Below the pieces are notes generated by a model that was not told where the DNA came from, did no database searches, and saw only the letters and a program-made list of their open reading frames with translations. From Chloroflexota bacterium (GTDB taxonomy: Bacteria; Chloroflexota; UBA6077; FW602-bin22), in NCBI GenBank assembly GCA_004297775.1, contig SCUE01000005.1, forward strand, positions 1 to 64,000: 64,000 bases of DNA. The letters are read 5' to 3'. Numbering within the stretch: the first letter of the stretch is position 1; each line of letters opens with the position of its first letter. The position numbers were made by a program, and so were the translations under genes. Below, one piece after another: positions 20,208-27,768 of the stretch.

Positions 20208-21085
20208 TCGTCGCTACCTCCAAAGGAATCAATAAACTCGCTGACGATTTCCGTCGGTGGCTCGTCGGTCCGCCAGATGGCATAGATCTTGCGCCGGATC
20301 ACGTCGGCATCGTCGATCTGGACGCGGACGAGGCGTCCTTCGGCGAGATCGCGCACGATCGCCATCGCTGGCAGAATCGCGATGCCGAGCCCTTTGGCGA
20401 CCATCATCTTGGCGCCCTCGGCCGAGTCGAGTTCCATGGCGATGCGCGGTAGGACGCCGGCACGGGCAAAGAGCGACTGCGTCAGTTCGTAGAAACTGGA
20501 CGCGCGGTCGAAGAGGATGAGCCCCTCGGCCCCAACCTCACCCGCGCTGGCATGGCCGCGGCTGGCAAACGGGTGATCCGGGTGGGCCGCGAGGACGAGA
20601 TCGTCCTCCGCGATCTGACAGGTCGAAATGTCCGGGTGGCGCAGCGTTCGAACGAGACCGACCCGGGCTTCGCCATCGAGGACCAGACGCAGGACTTCTT
20701 CGGAATGGCCGGTGCGCACCGCGACTTCGACATTCGGCCGCCGCGCGCGAAAACGGAGCAGAGCCTCGGGCAACAGGTAGACGCCGATCGCGGGTGAGCA
20801 GCCGACGTCGAGCCGTCCGCTGGCGCCTCGCTGGACGGCCTGGACGACGCCGCGCATTTCGCGTGTCGCGCGGACGGCGCGTTCGGCGTAGGGAAGCGTA
20901 GCGCGGCCGGCCGCGGTCAGCCGCATTCCTCGTCCGGTGCGATCGAAGAGCGCGATGCCGAGCTCGCGTTCGAGTGCCTGCAGGCGCCAGGTCGCGGCCG
21001 GCTGCGTCAGTTCGAGCGCCTCGCCGGCTCGACCGACGCTGCCGAGGCGCGCCACTTCGACAAAAACCTCAAGCTGGCCAATCAT
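20204..21085 (-). CDS. LysR family transcriptional regulator
   Basis: LysR-type activator/repressor of 293 aa. The N-terminal winged helix is LEVFVEVARLGSVGRAGEAL followed by TQPAATWRLQALERELG. Residues about 90-290 form the periplasmic-binding-protein-like effector domain. It is the first gene of a two-gene operon with the fucosidase, so it probably controls that gene and perhaps the divergent cluster. ATG 21085 has TAAGCT 6 nt upstream, indicating a leaderless transcript. The effector is unknown. Confidence 0.92.
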   Translation of the reverse strand: MIGQLEVFVEVARLGSVGRAGEALELTQPAATWRLQALERELGIALFDRTGRGMRLTAAGRATLPYAERAVRATREMRGVVQAVQRGASGRLDVGCSPAIGVYLLPEALLRFRARRPNVEVAVRTGHSEEVLRLVLDGEARVGLVRTLRHPDISTCQIAEDDLVLAAHPDHPFASRGHASAGEVGAEGLILFDRASSFYELTQSLFARAGVLPRIAMELDSAEGAKMMVAKGLGIAILPAMAIVRDLAEGRLVRVQIDDADVIRRKIYAIWRTDEPPTEIVSEFIDSFGGSDE

Positions 21086-21091
21086 CGGTTC

Positions 21092-21097
21092 AGCTTA
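21092..21097 (-). promoter_or_regulatory. -10 box of leaderless lysR promoter
   Basis: TAAGCT on the minus strand, 6 nt upstream of the ATG at 21085. The -35 region does not match consensus, as expected for a regulated promoter. Confidence 0.45.
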
Positions 21098-21204
21098 TCA
21101 CGCTCATATCTTTCTTGAATTGGACTTATCGAAACCGGGCGTATAGCGTGACTACCACCCAACGATGCGCGTCGACGACGCTGTCGCGCGCGCTGGTGTC
21201 GATG

Positions 21205-21230
21205 ATCGGGCCGCCTCACGGCGGCCCGAT
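21205..21230. terminator. perfect 11-bp GC-rich hairpin
   Basis: ATCGGGCCGCC (21205-21215), loop TCAC, then the exact complement (21220-21230). No T-run follows on either strand. It may be a structured element or an atypical terminator in the 247-bp gap between lysR and the next gene; the rest of that gap shows nothing recognisable. Confidence 0.4.
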
Positions 21231-21320
21231 CTCAGTACGGGAATGTCGCGCCGCGCGATTCTGTGATCGAACGGCGTCATCGAGTTGTGTATCGGGGAGG
21301 CCGCTTCGCAGTCGCCCTGA

Positions 21321-21326
21321 TACGAT
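21321..21326 (+). promoter_or_regulatory. -10 box of leaderless promoter, 100-aa gene
   Basis: TACGAT ends 6 nt before the GTG at 21333. Confidence 0.45.
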
Positions 21327-21332
21327 CCGGCC

Positions 21333-21635
21333 GTGGCGCAGGAGATGTACTTCCCGCCGGGGGAACCTCGGGATGAGGAGGATCCGCGCCAGTTGCTGCA
21401 TGAATTCTGGCGGGCGCACGATCGCAATCAGAATGCGGCGTATGCCGAGCGATACGTGACGTTCCTTCCGCTTCTCGGGCGCGTCACGCGGCTATCGACA
21501 CCGGAGTGGACGGCGTTCGAGTCACTCTATCGACGCGAGCACACGCGGCGAAGGTTGCCGGTCGGACTGCAGGTCGATTGGATGGAACTCGCGGCGTCGC
21601 GCCACCGCGAGTCACGCCCGCCTACCAGTTCGTGA
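21333..21635 (+). CDS. unknown small protein, 100 aa
   Basis: I do not recognise this protein. It is acidic at the N-terminus (EPRDEEDPRQLLHEFWRAHD) and predicted largely helical, with Arg-rich middle and end. The start is GTG at 21333, supported by a TACGAT box 6 nt upstream. Its 3' end overlaps the convergent enolase-superfamily gene by 14 nt. The coding case rests on the promoter position and codon-like composition only. Confidence 0.5.
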   Translation: MAQEMYFPPGEPRDEEDPRQLLHEFWRAHDRNQNAAYAERYVTFLPLLGRVTRLSTPEWTAFESLYRREHTRRRLPVGLQVDWMELAASRHRESRPPTSS

Positions 21636-22755
21636 GCGACCCGTCGTCGCGCACGAGCATGCGGCCGGCGCCGGGTGCACGGGCCGGATTGGCGAGGGCC
21701 GCCTTCTCGTCGAAGGCGACGCCGAGTCCTGGTCGGTCGGACGGGATCAAGTAGCCGTCACGCCACTCGGTCTGGAGGGGGAAGATGTCCGCAACTGTCG
21801 TGCCGGGCTGACGGATTTGCTCGGCAACCCCCTGGTTCGTGATCGTCGCGCTCAGGTGCATGCACGCCGCGCCGGAGATCGGACCGAGCGGATTGTGGGT
21901 CGCGAGCCGAATCTGGTGCGTCTCGGCCCAGCCGGCGACCTTTCGCGCCTCGGTCAGTCCGCCGACAATGCAGAGGTCGATCCGCGCGAAGTCAGTGAGA
22001 TCTTCCTCGACGACCTGGCGGAACTCCCACTTGCTGGCGTAATGCTCGCCGATCGCCAGCGGAACGTTGACGTGTTGGCGCACGTGGCGCAGCAACTGGA
22101 CGTTTTCGGAGCGAATCGGATCTTCCAGGAAGAATGGACGGACCGGCTCGATGCCCTTCGCGAGCGTGATCGCGTCGGACGGATCGAGGCGGGCGTGCAC
22201 GTCGAAGCAGATCTCAACCTCATCGCCGAGCGCGGTTCGGAGCATCTCCATGCCGTGGATCGATTCGCGCACGGCTACGGTCGGCTCGTGCCGCTCTCCC
22301 TGCTGCGGCATTCCCCAGCGGATGTACTTCCAGCCTTCGGCGACACGCTCCCGAGCACTCTCGACGACGCCATCGAGCGTGTGCCCGCCGATGTGGCAGT
22401 AGGTTGGAACCCGGTCGCGACAGAGACCGCCGAGCAGCCGATGGACCGGCACGCCGAGAGCCTTGGCATTGAGGTCCCAGAGCGCGATGTCGATACCTGA
22501 AATGGCGGCGCTCAGGATGTTTCCGCCGGGGAAGAAGCTGCCGCGAAAGCAGAACTGCCAGAGGTGCTCGATGCGCGTGGCGTCCTGGCCGATCAGGCGT
22601 GGACGCAGGGCCTCGACCGCGCCGCGCGCCGCCTCGAGATGTGCGATTCCGACCTCGCCGATGCCGGTGAGACCGTCATCCGTCTCCACCAGCACGACGA
22701 GGCAGTTCTTGTACCCCATCGAGAAATGGACGGTTCGGACATCGCGGATTTTCAT
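21622..22755 (-). CDS. enolase-superfamily dehydratase/racemase (galactonate dehydratase-like)
   Basis: Mandelate-racemase-group member of 377 aa. Metal ligands appear in CFDVHARLDP (Asp), FLEDPI (Glu) and IGEHYAS (Glu). The His in FDVH and the His in ATHNPLGPIS match the acid/base pair of D-galactonate dehydratase. It probably dehydrates a sugar acid, plausible substrates being galactonate, fuconate or a related aldonate. The ATG at 22755 was chosen because GGAGAA lies about 7 nt upstream; a longer in-frame extension overlaps the divergent oxidoreductase and was rejected. Confidence 0.88.
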   Translation of the reverse strand: MKIRDVRTVHFSMGYKNCLVVLVETDDGLTGIGEVGIAHLEAARGAVEALRPRLIGQDATRIEHLWQFCFRGSFFPGGNILSAAISGIDIALWDLNAKALGVPVHRLLGGLCRDRVPTYCHIGGHTLDGVVESARERVAEGWKYIRWGMPQQGERHEPTVAVRESIHGMEMLRTALGDEVEICFDVHARLDPSDAITLAKGIEPVRPFFLEDPIRSENVQLLRHVRQHVNVPLAIGEHYASKWEFRQVVEEDLTDFARIDLCIVGGLTEARKVAGWAETHQIRLATHNPLGPISGAACMHLSATITNQGVAEQIRQPGTTVADIFPLQTEWRDGYLIPSDRPGLGVAFDEKAALANPARAPGAGRMLVRDDGSLTNW

Positions 22756-22808
22756 TGTCGTTCTCCATGGTAGGCTGAGCTTGATTTCGCGAATTGAGAG
22801 GAACTGCC

Positions 22809-23939
22809 GTGTCGAAAGCCGTCCGCGTGGGAGTCGTCGGGGCTGGGAGTATCGCCCTTCGCGGCATCCTGCCACACCTGGCAATGGAAGATCTGAGCGA
22901 TCGTCTGACTTTGCAGGCTGTTTGCGATCCGGTCGCCGGCCGAGCCGAGGCGGCGGCCGAGAAGTTTGGCGTCGAGCGGGCATTCATCGAGTACGACGAT
23001 CTCCTGAAGCACGGCGATGTCGATGCCGTGACGATCGCGTCCCCGATCGGGCTCCACTATGAGCAGGGCAAGAAAGCGCTCGAATCCGGCAAGCACATTC
23101 ACTTCAACAAGACGATGACGACGACCGTGGCCGAGGCGACGGATCTGATCGAGACGGCGCGGCGCAAGAATCTGCGCGTCGTTGTGTCGCCGGGCGAAAT
23201 GCTGCGTCCGCACAACCAGCAGATCAAGAAACTGATCGCCGATGGGGCGCTTGGTACGCTCGTCTGGGCGGCTTGTGGCGCGGCGTTCGGTCAGTACCAT
23301 GAGAAGGAGTCGATTCGGCAGGGCGGTGACGTGCTGTCGAACGTGGACCCGTCGTGGTACTACCGCAAGCCGGGCGGAGGCCCGCTCTACGATATGACCG
23401 TCTACGCGCTGCACGCACTCACGGGCATTCTTGGGCCGGCCAAGCGCGTGACGTCGATGTCGGGCACGCGGATCAAGGAGCGGGAGTTCCGCGGCCAGAT
23501 GGTTCGGTGCGACGCCGACGACAACACGATCATGGTTCTCGACTTCGGTGACAACATGTATGCGATGGCGTACGGAACCGCGGCTGGTCGCGTCACCGAG
23601 GGTTTCCACGGCAGCTACTTCGGCACGAGCGGCCAGATCGTCGGGCTCACACTGAACGGCGAGCCGTTCGACTACCCGGGCGCGGATTTCGCGCGGACCG
23701 CGCCGACGCTGAATCAGGGTAATCAGTGGCTGTTGCCGCACGTCGTGGGACCGCATCGGTCGCAGGGAACCCAGGAGCACCACGTCTACGAGGACATCAT
23801 GCAACTCGTCGATTGGGTGCGCGAGGGGAAGCCGAGCGTCGCGACGGCCGAGCACGGGCGTCACGTGGTTGAGATCATCGAGTGCGGCTATCGGGCCGCC
23901 GAAACGGGCGTCACTCAGACGCTGACGACGACGTTCTAA
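22809..23939 (+). CDS. Gfo/Idh/MocA family oxidoreductase
   Basis: NAD(P)-dependent sugar or polyol oxidoreductase of 376 aa. The Rossmann motif is VGVVGAGSIALRGILPHLA. The family's Lys motif (EKP in most members) reads GKHIHFNKTMTTTVAEA, keeping the Lys. It is followed by a C-terminal alpha/beta domain ending near TQTLTTTF. The GTG at 22809 is taken as start, preceded by GAGAGGA. It is divergent from the enolase-superfamily dehydratase across about 50 bp, consistent with a joint role in sugar-acid catabolism. Substrate unknown. Confidence 0.9.
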   Translation: MSKAVRVGVVGAGSIALRGILPHLAMEDLSDRLTLQAVCDPVAGRAEAAAEKFGVERAFIEYDDLLKHGDVDAVTIASPIGLHYEQGKKALESGKHIHFNKTMTTTVAEATDLIETARRKNLRVVVSPGEMLRPHNQQIKKLIADGALGTLVWAACGAAFGQYHEKESIRQGGDVLSNVDPSWYYRKPGGGPLYDMTVYALHALTGILGPAKRVTSMSGTRIKEREFRGQMVRCDADDNTIMVLDFGDNMYAMAYGTAAGRVTEGFHGSYFGTSGQIVGLTLNGEPFDYPGADFARTAPTLNQGNQWLLPHVVGPHRSQGTQEHHVYEDIMQLVDWVREGKPSVATAEHGRHVVEIIECGYRAAETGVTQTLTTTF

Positions 23940-23953
23940 GGGACGCAAACGAA

Positions 23954-24394
23954 ATGGCGCGAACGATCCTGGCCTGGCTGGCGGCAACGATGCTGATGGT
24001 CTCCTGTCAGGCCGTCGTGCCGGCCGAGACGAAAACGGTGATGGGCGGCGACGGACGACCGAATGAGGCGACGTTCGAGGCGGCCCAGCCGCGGCGAAGC
24101 GATGTCGCGCGTGAGGCCGCGATGGCCGTGGCGCTGGAGCACCTCAAGGTGGTGGATCCCGGCGTCGTGGTCGACGATGCGCGCTTCGTCGTCGTGGCAC
24201 TGCGGGTCGCCGAGGACGGCGCAACTATCCTGTCCCGACGCCGGGCGTGGTGGGTGGTGGTGAAGGGCGAGCGATTCCCGGTCACGGCGTGCATGTGCGA
24301 TGGGTCGCCGTACAACCTCGGCACGGCGGTCGTCGTCGATGCCGAGTCAGGTGGCGTGGTGACGACGGTCGGCGTCTCGCGCGACTCTGATTAG
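23954..24394 (+). CDS. predicted lipoprotein of unknown function
   Basis: Exported protein of 146 aa. The N-terminus is a type II signal peptide with MLMVSC as lipobox, so the mature protein would be lipid-anchored at Cys18. The mature part is mixed alpha/beta with two further cysteines (TACMCDG) and ends in an acidic tail. The second half resembles a small PepSY-like or cystatin-like fold, but I cannot assign it. The start is ATG at 23954, 14 nt behind the oxidoreductase stop. It precedes a perfect palindrome at 24638-24689. Confidence 0.75.
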   Translation: MARTILAWLAATMLMVSCQAVVPAETKTVMGGDGRPNEATFEAAQPRRSDVAREAAMAVALEHLKVVDPGVVVDDARFVVVALRVAEDGATILSRRRAWWVVVKGERFPVTACMCDGSPYNLGTAVVVDAESGGVVTTVGVSRDSD

Positions 24395-24429
24395 CGGCGT
24401 CCGGTTTGGCGACGGCGTGGAGTTCGAGC

Positions 24430-24624
24430 CTAGCTGGCGGTCGCCAGCGCGCGAGCGCCCTGCCGTCGCTCCATCTCAGCGCGCAGACAACGCAGCCGCA
24501 CCAGCGCAATTTCGCGCCGCGTGCGCGTAGCGGCGAAGGCGCAGCGTTCGACGCAATCGATCTCGCAACGCAACTGCGTATCGTTCAGATGCGCGGCGAC
24601 TTCCCGCACGCAGGTGTCCAGCAC
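24430..24624 (-). CDS. possible small Cys-rich protein, 64 aa
   Basis: Unrecognised helical protein with five cysteines, three spaced CxxxCxxxC (LRCEIDCVERC), which would line one face of a helix. Start GTG 24624 is chosen because TTGACA, an 18-bp spacer and TACATT end 6 nt before it. A TTG start at 24660 inside the palindrome is the alternative. It may be a metal-binding or redox peptide, but it may also be a non-coding stretch. The case rests on the promoter and the cysteine pattern. Confidence 0.4.
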   Translation of the reverse strand: MLDTCVREVAAHLNDTQLRCEIDCVERCAFAATRTRREIALVRLRCLRAEMERRQGARALATAS

Positions 24625-24630
24625 GCCGCC

Positions 24631-24660
24631 AATGTAAGCGACTCCGGCGAGTGATGTCAA
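24631..24660 (-). promoter_or_regulatory. promoter with -35 inside a palindrome
   Basis: On the minus strand TTGACA (24660-24655), 18-bp spacer, TACATT (24636-24631), then 6 nt to GTG 24624. The -35 sits inside the inner arm of the 52-bp palindrome. Confidence 0.5.
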
Positions 24661-24689
24661 TGCGCATTGACATCACTCGCCGGAGTCGC
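24638..24689. repeat. 52-bp perfect palindrome
   Basis: Two exactly complementary 23-nt arms around TGCGCA (centre between 24663 and 24664). Each strand carries TTGACA in its inner arm. It lies just behind the stop of the minus-strand 748-aa gene and upstream of the small Cys-rich ORF. It could be a bidirectional terminator hairpin without a T-run, or a large operator. Confidence 0.85.
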
Positions 24690-24700
24690 GGGAGTTCGTC

Positions 24701-26947
24701 TCAGGTGGACAGCGGAACGTAGTCGACGAAGAGAGGGCTGGTCCAGGCCATTTCCATGTCGGCCTGGGTGACGCGCAGCCAGTACGGGTTCGTGCCGGGA
24801 GTGGGGGAACGATCGGTGAAACTGAACTCGGCACAGCGGGTGTTGGTGGGAGACGGTGCGAGCGACACGGTGAGTGAGCGGTCGAGGATGCCGAGGGGAA
24901 GTTCGCGCGGGGCGTCCGCGAGGTCGGCGAGGCTGGAAGTGAGTGAAATGCGCTCGGCGGGGGTGTAGGCGATGCGGCGCGGATCTCCATCGCCGTGGCC
25001 GCCGAAAAGCGAGCGGGAGATCAGGGTGGTGTTGACATTGACGTGAATCGCAGTTCTTGAGGCATGTGTTCCGGCGATCGGCTCAAGGTGGAGGATCAGG
25101 CCGCCGCGGTAGCCACACTGGATGGAGTGCCAGTGCAGAGAGGACGGCGTGAGATCCGAGACGTGGGAGCGGGGGCTGTCGAAGCGAATCTTTTCGATGC
25201 GGGCGATGGAGGCGCCGTCGACGCGTAGGGTGCCGTCCCAGCAGACGCCGGAGTAGCTCGTCTTGCGGCTAGCGCCCTGCCAGAGTAAGCGGACGGCATT
25301 CGGGATGCTGTGGCCCGAAAGCCCATGGCGGTAGATGCGGTCGAGTCCACGGAAAAGCTCGACGGATTCGAGGGGAGCAGTGCCGTGGACGGTGACCGAG
25401 AGTGTGGGTAGGCCGGAAAGACGGACGGATTCGCCCATCAGGTGGTGGCCGAGGCGCACATCGGCGACGATGCGGGCGCCAGTGGTGGCGTAGCATCGAC
25501 GAGCGGCGAGAGCTTCGTGGACGGCGTCGAGGGTGAGTCCCGCGCCCGCGTACAGGTACAGGCCGGTGAGGCCGCCCTTGGCGTAGCGGCGCTCCTGGTG
25601 GCCGGGGCCGTTGGCGCCCGGGCGACCGTCGTAGCCGTCGCTGCCACCCAGGAAGCCCATCTGATAGCGGCGCTCGAGAGACTCACGGAGGAACCACTCG
25701 AAGGAACCGTGGGTGGAGGTAACCTCGAGAGCGGGCTCAAGCGTCGGCTCGTGCCAGTCGAGTTTGGACGGCTCTCCGCCGACGTGCGGAGTGATCAGAG
25801 TGTCAGTGCCGCGATAGGCGCCGTAGAGATCGACCACATGCGGGAGATCGGTGGCGACGTCCGAGAGATCCTTCACGCCGGAATGGGAGCTGCGGCGCAT
25901 GGGCTGGTCCTGCCGGCGAAAATACACGTTGTGGTGGCCGCCCTCCGACTCATTAGGAGACCACTCGAAGCCAGGGAGCGGGATGAACCGCCCAGGCTCA
26001 GCGAATTCGCGCTCGGCCGCTTGCTGGGTAGCGTAATCGTCGATGGAGTGGGCCTCGTCGTTGCGCTGATAGCCGACGAAGGAGATAGCCGCGGCGTCGC
26101 GGGCGTAACGGAAGAAGTCGCGGATCTTTCGGGCGTCTGCGATCTGGCCGCCATGAGGGTCGCCCCAGTGGAGGGCGTAGGCGGCCGGTTGAGCGGTGAC
26201 GACGATGGGGTTACTGACCGCTGTGAAGGATAACGCGGCGTCCTGGGCGGAGATGGACTGGACGCCGGGGCGAGTCACGCGGCCGTCAAGCCACCAGAGG
26301 CCGGCGTCCTCCGGGCCAAAGGTGTGGTGGGTGGCGGAAGGTGCGAGAGCATCCGAGGTGAGGGTGACGGCGCCGCGGTAGGCAGCGGCGGGGTTTCCCC
26401 AGGCGTCTTCGGCTCGGACGAGGATGCGGACCGTATCGCCGACGGTGCAGGTGGATTCCGCGATGACGATCAACTTTGCGGCGTCGCCGCCGACGATGGC
26501 GAGGTGGGGAGAGTCGGGAAGTGCCGAGAAGGGACTTGTCGCGTCCGGGGCAACGTCAATGTGGAAGTAGCGTCGGGACTCGGCGAAGCACTGGGCGCGG
26601 GAGCCGGGCCCGCCACCGGCGCGGTCGCCGTACGTGACGACGAGCGACTCGCCAGCAGAGAGGCCTTGGCCGTGCACCAAAAGCGTGAGGGCCTTGCCAT
26701 CAACGCGAACGGAGACCGAGATCCCGGGAGGAGCCTGGACGGAAAGGTAGTCGGCAGAGGCGGGATCTTGAAGCTGAGGGATTCCCCAATCGGTGTCAGA
26801 GTCCGTATGAATGCGGATGCGGCCGCCGCTGGTGATTCCCTGGCTTCCGGCCGCGTACGTTACGCGCCACGTGCCGTAGGACCCCGCAATGACAGGGCCA
26901 GGCGGGTCGATAGCCGCGCGACCCAGGGCGGAAGTGGGATCAGTCAT
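24701..26947 (-). CDS. DUF3604-like PHP-fold metal-dependent protein
   Basis: Protein of 748 aa. Residues about 1-270 are beta-rich, Ig-like. The middle region (about 270-480) looks like the DUF3604 / PHP-type phosphoesterase-amidohydrolase fold: LHWGDPHGGQ, FVGYQRNDEAHS, FEWSPNESEGGHHNVYF, LITPHVGG and FLGGSDGYDGRPG supply a His/Asp/Glu set suitable for several metals. The C-terminal part is another beta-rich region. No signal peptide is visible, though the protein resembles exported relatives. Its start overlaps the DtxR gene by 4 nt. By eye its codons and base order differ from the neighbours (G-runs, fewer GATCG strings), which suggests horizontal origin. Function unknown. Confidence 0.75.
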   Translation of the reverse strand: MTDPTSALGRAAIDPPGPVIAGSYGTWRVTYAAGSQGITSGGRIRIHTDSDTDWGIPQLQDPASADYLSVQAPPGISVSVRVDGKALTLLVHGQGLSAGESLVVTYGDRAGGGPGSRAQCFAESRRYFHIDVAPDATSPFSALPDSPHLAIVGGDAAKLIVIAESTCTVGDTVRILVRAEDAWGNPAAAYRGAVTLTSDALAPSATHHTFGPEDAGLWWLDGRVTRPGVQSISAQDAALSFTAVSNPIVVTAQPAAYALHWGDPHGGQIADARKIRDFFRYARDAAAISFVGYQRNDEAHSIDDYATQQAAEREFAEPGRFIPLPGFEWSPNESEGGHHNVYFRRQDQPMRRSSHSGVKDLSDVATDLPHVVDLYGAYRGTDTLITPHVGGEPSKLDWHEPTLEPALEVTSTHGSFEWFLRESLERRYQMGFLGGSDGYDGRPGANGPGHQERRYAKGGLTGLYLYAGAGLTLDAVHEALAARRCYATTGARIVADVRLGHHLMGESVRLSGLPTLSVTVHGTAPLESVELFRGLDRIYRHGLSGHSIPNAVRLLWQGASRKTSYSGVCWDGTLRVDGASIARIEKIRFDSPRSHVSDLTPSSLHWHSIQCGYRGGLILHLEPIAGTHASRTAIHVNVNTTLISRSLFGGHGDGDPRRIAYTPAERISLTSSLADLADAPRELPLGILDRSLTVSLAPSPTNTRCAEFSFTDRSPTPGTNPYWLRVTQADMEMAWTSPLFVDYVPLST

Positions 26948-27654
26948 TGGGAAGCCGCCGGACGCACCCAGATGAGGCCGGCGAGGTCGATTGGCACACT
27001 GGTGGCTTTGCCGTCGTCGGCCACGACCAGGATCGACGAACTGTCCGCGACGCGGCTGACGACGCGCACGCGGCGGCCTGGCCGTAATCCACGCTCGCCG
27101 ACGTGGCGAAGCAGACGGGTCTCATCCTCGACAACCTCGGACACCGAGACGACTTCGAGTGGTGCGCCGACACTGGCGTTGCTGAGCCGGATCGCCCCGA
27201 GATCGCGCAGGTATCGACCGGCGTCGGGCACCTGGCCGGGAATGGGATTGCCGTGCGGACACGTCGTCGGATTGCCGAGCGTGCGCAAGATCGCCGATTC
27301 GAGGGTCGACGTCATCGCGAGTTCGAAGTGATGGGCCTGCTCGTGAGCGGTGATCCAGTCCATGCCGAGCGCGTCGACCAGGTACCGCTCGGAAAGGCGA
27401 TGCTTTCGCAACTCAGCTTCGGCCCCCGCCCGCCCGGCGGCAGTCAAGTTCACGTCGCCCCGGCCGCCCTCGCCGGCGACAAGGCCAGCCTCGCGCATGC
27501 GGCCGAGGGTGGCGCTGATGTTTGCGCGCGACTTGCGGAAGTGGCGAGCCAGCGCCGCCCCGTGGACGGGCTCGCCTTCCATTTCGAGGTTGTAGATCGT
27601 CTGAAGGTACTCGGAAATGACCGGGCTGATCTCGCCGGTGGTGCCCAGCGCCAT
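26944..27654 (-). CDS. DtxR family metal-dependent transcriptional regulator
   Basis: Iron- or manganese-dependent repressor of 236 aa. The N-terminal helix-turn-helix is GAALARHFRKSRANISATLG, and the dimerisation and metal domain contains WITAHEQAHHFELAMTS with Glu/His ligands. A C-terminal FeoA/SH3-like domain begins near GERGLRPGRRVRVVSR. The start is taken at ATG 27654 because CATAAT lies 8 nt upstream; a GTG at 27660 is only 2 nt from that box. It shares a message with the DUF3604-like gene and is divergent from the SelA-like gene. It probably binds its own promoter region when loaded with metal. Confidence 0.9.
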   Translation of the reverse strand: MALGTTGEISPVISEYLQTIYNLEMEGEPVHGAALARHFRKSRANISATLGRMREAGLVAGEGGRGDVNLTAAGRAGAEAELRKHRLSERYLVDALGMDWITAHEQAHHFELAMTSTLESAILRTLGNPTTCPHGNPIPGQVPDAGRYLRDLGAIRLSNASVGAPLEVVSVSEVVEDETRLLRHVGERGLRPGRRVRVVSRVADSSSILVVADDGKATSVPIDLAGLIWVRPAASQ

Positions 27655-27662
27655 TGCCACGG

Positions 27663-27668
27663 ATTATG
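27663..27668 (-). promoter_or_regulatory. -10 box of leaderless dtxR-type promoter
   Basis: CATAAT on the minus strand, 8 nt before ATG 27654. Confidence 0.5.
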
Positions 27669-27732
27669 GCAGTAGGACGATCTTGGCGTTTGCGTCCGAT
27701 TGTTGGTCGACGTTGCCGCGTACCCGTCGCGG

Positions 27733-27738
27733 TATTAT
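27733..27738 (+). promoter_or_regulatory. -10 box of the SelA-like gene
   Basis: TATTAT. The transcript would have a leader of about 24 nt carrying AGGGAG close before ATG 27769. In the same gap lies the divergent dtxR-type promoter. Confidence 0.4.
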
Positions 27739-27768
27739 GGGCGCGACGATATTCTCAGGGAGTTGGCA

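Noticed and set aside
24395..24700. Insertion-sequence end formed by the 52-bp palindrome
   Set aside because: No transposase, no target-site duplication and no second copy in the window.
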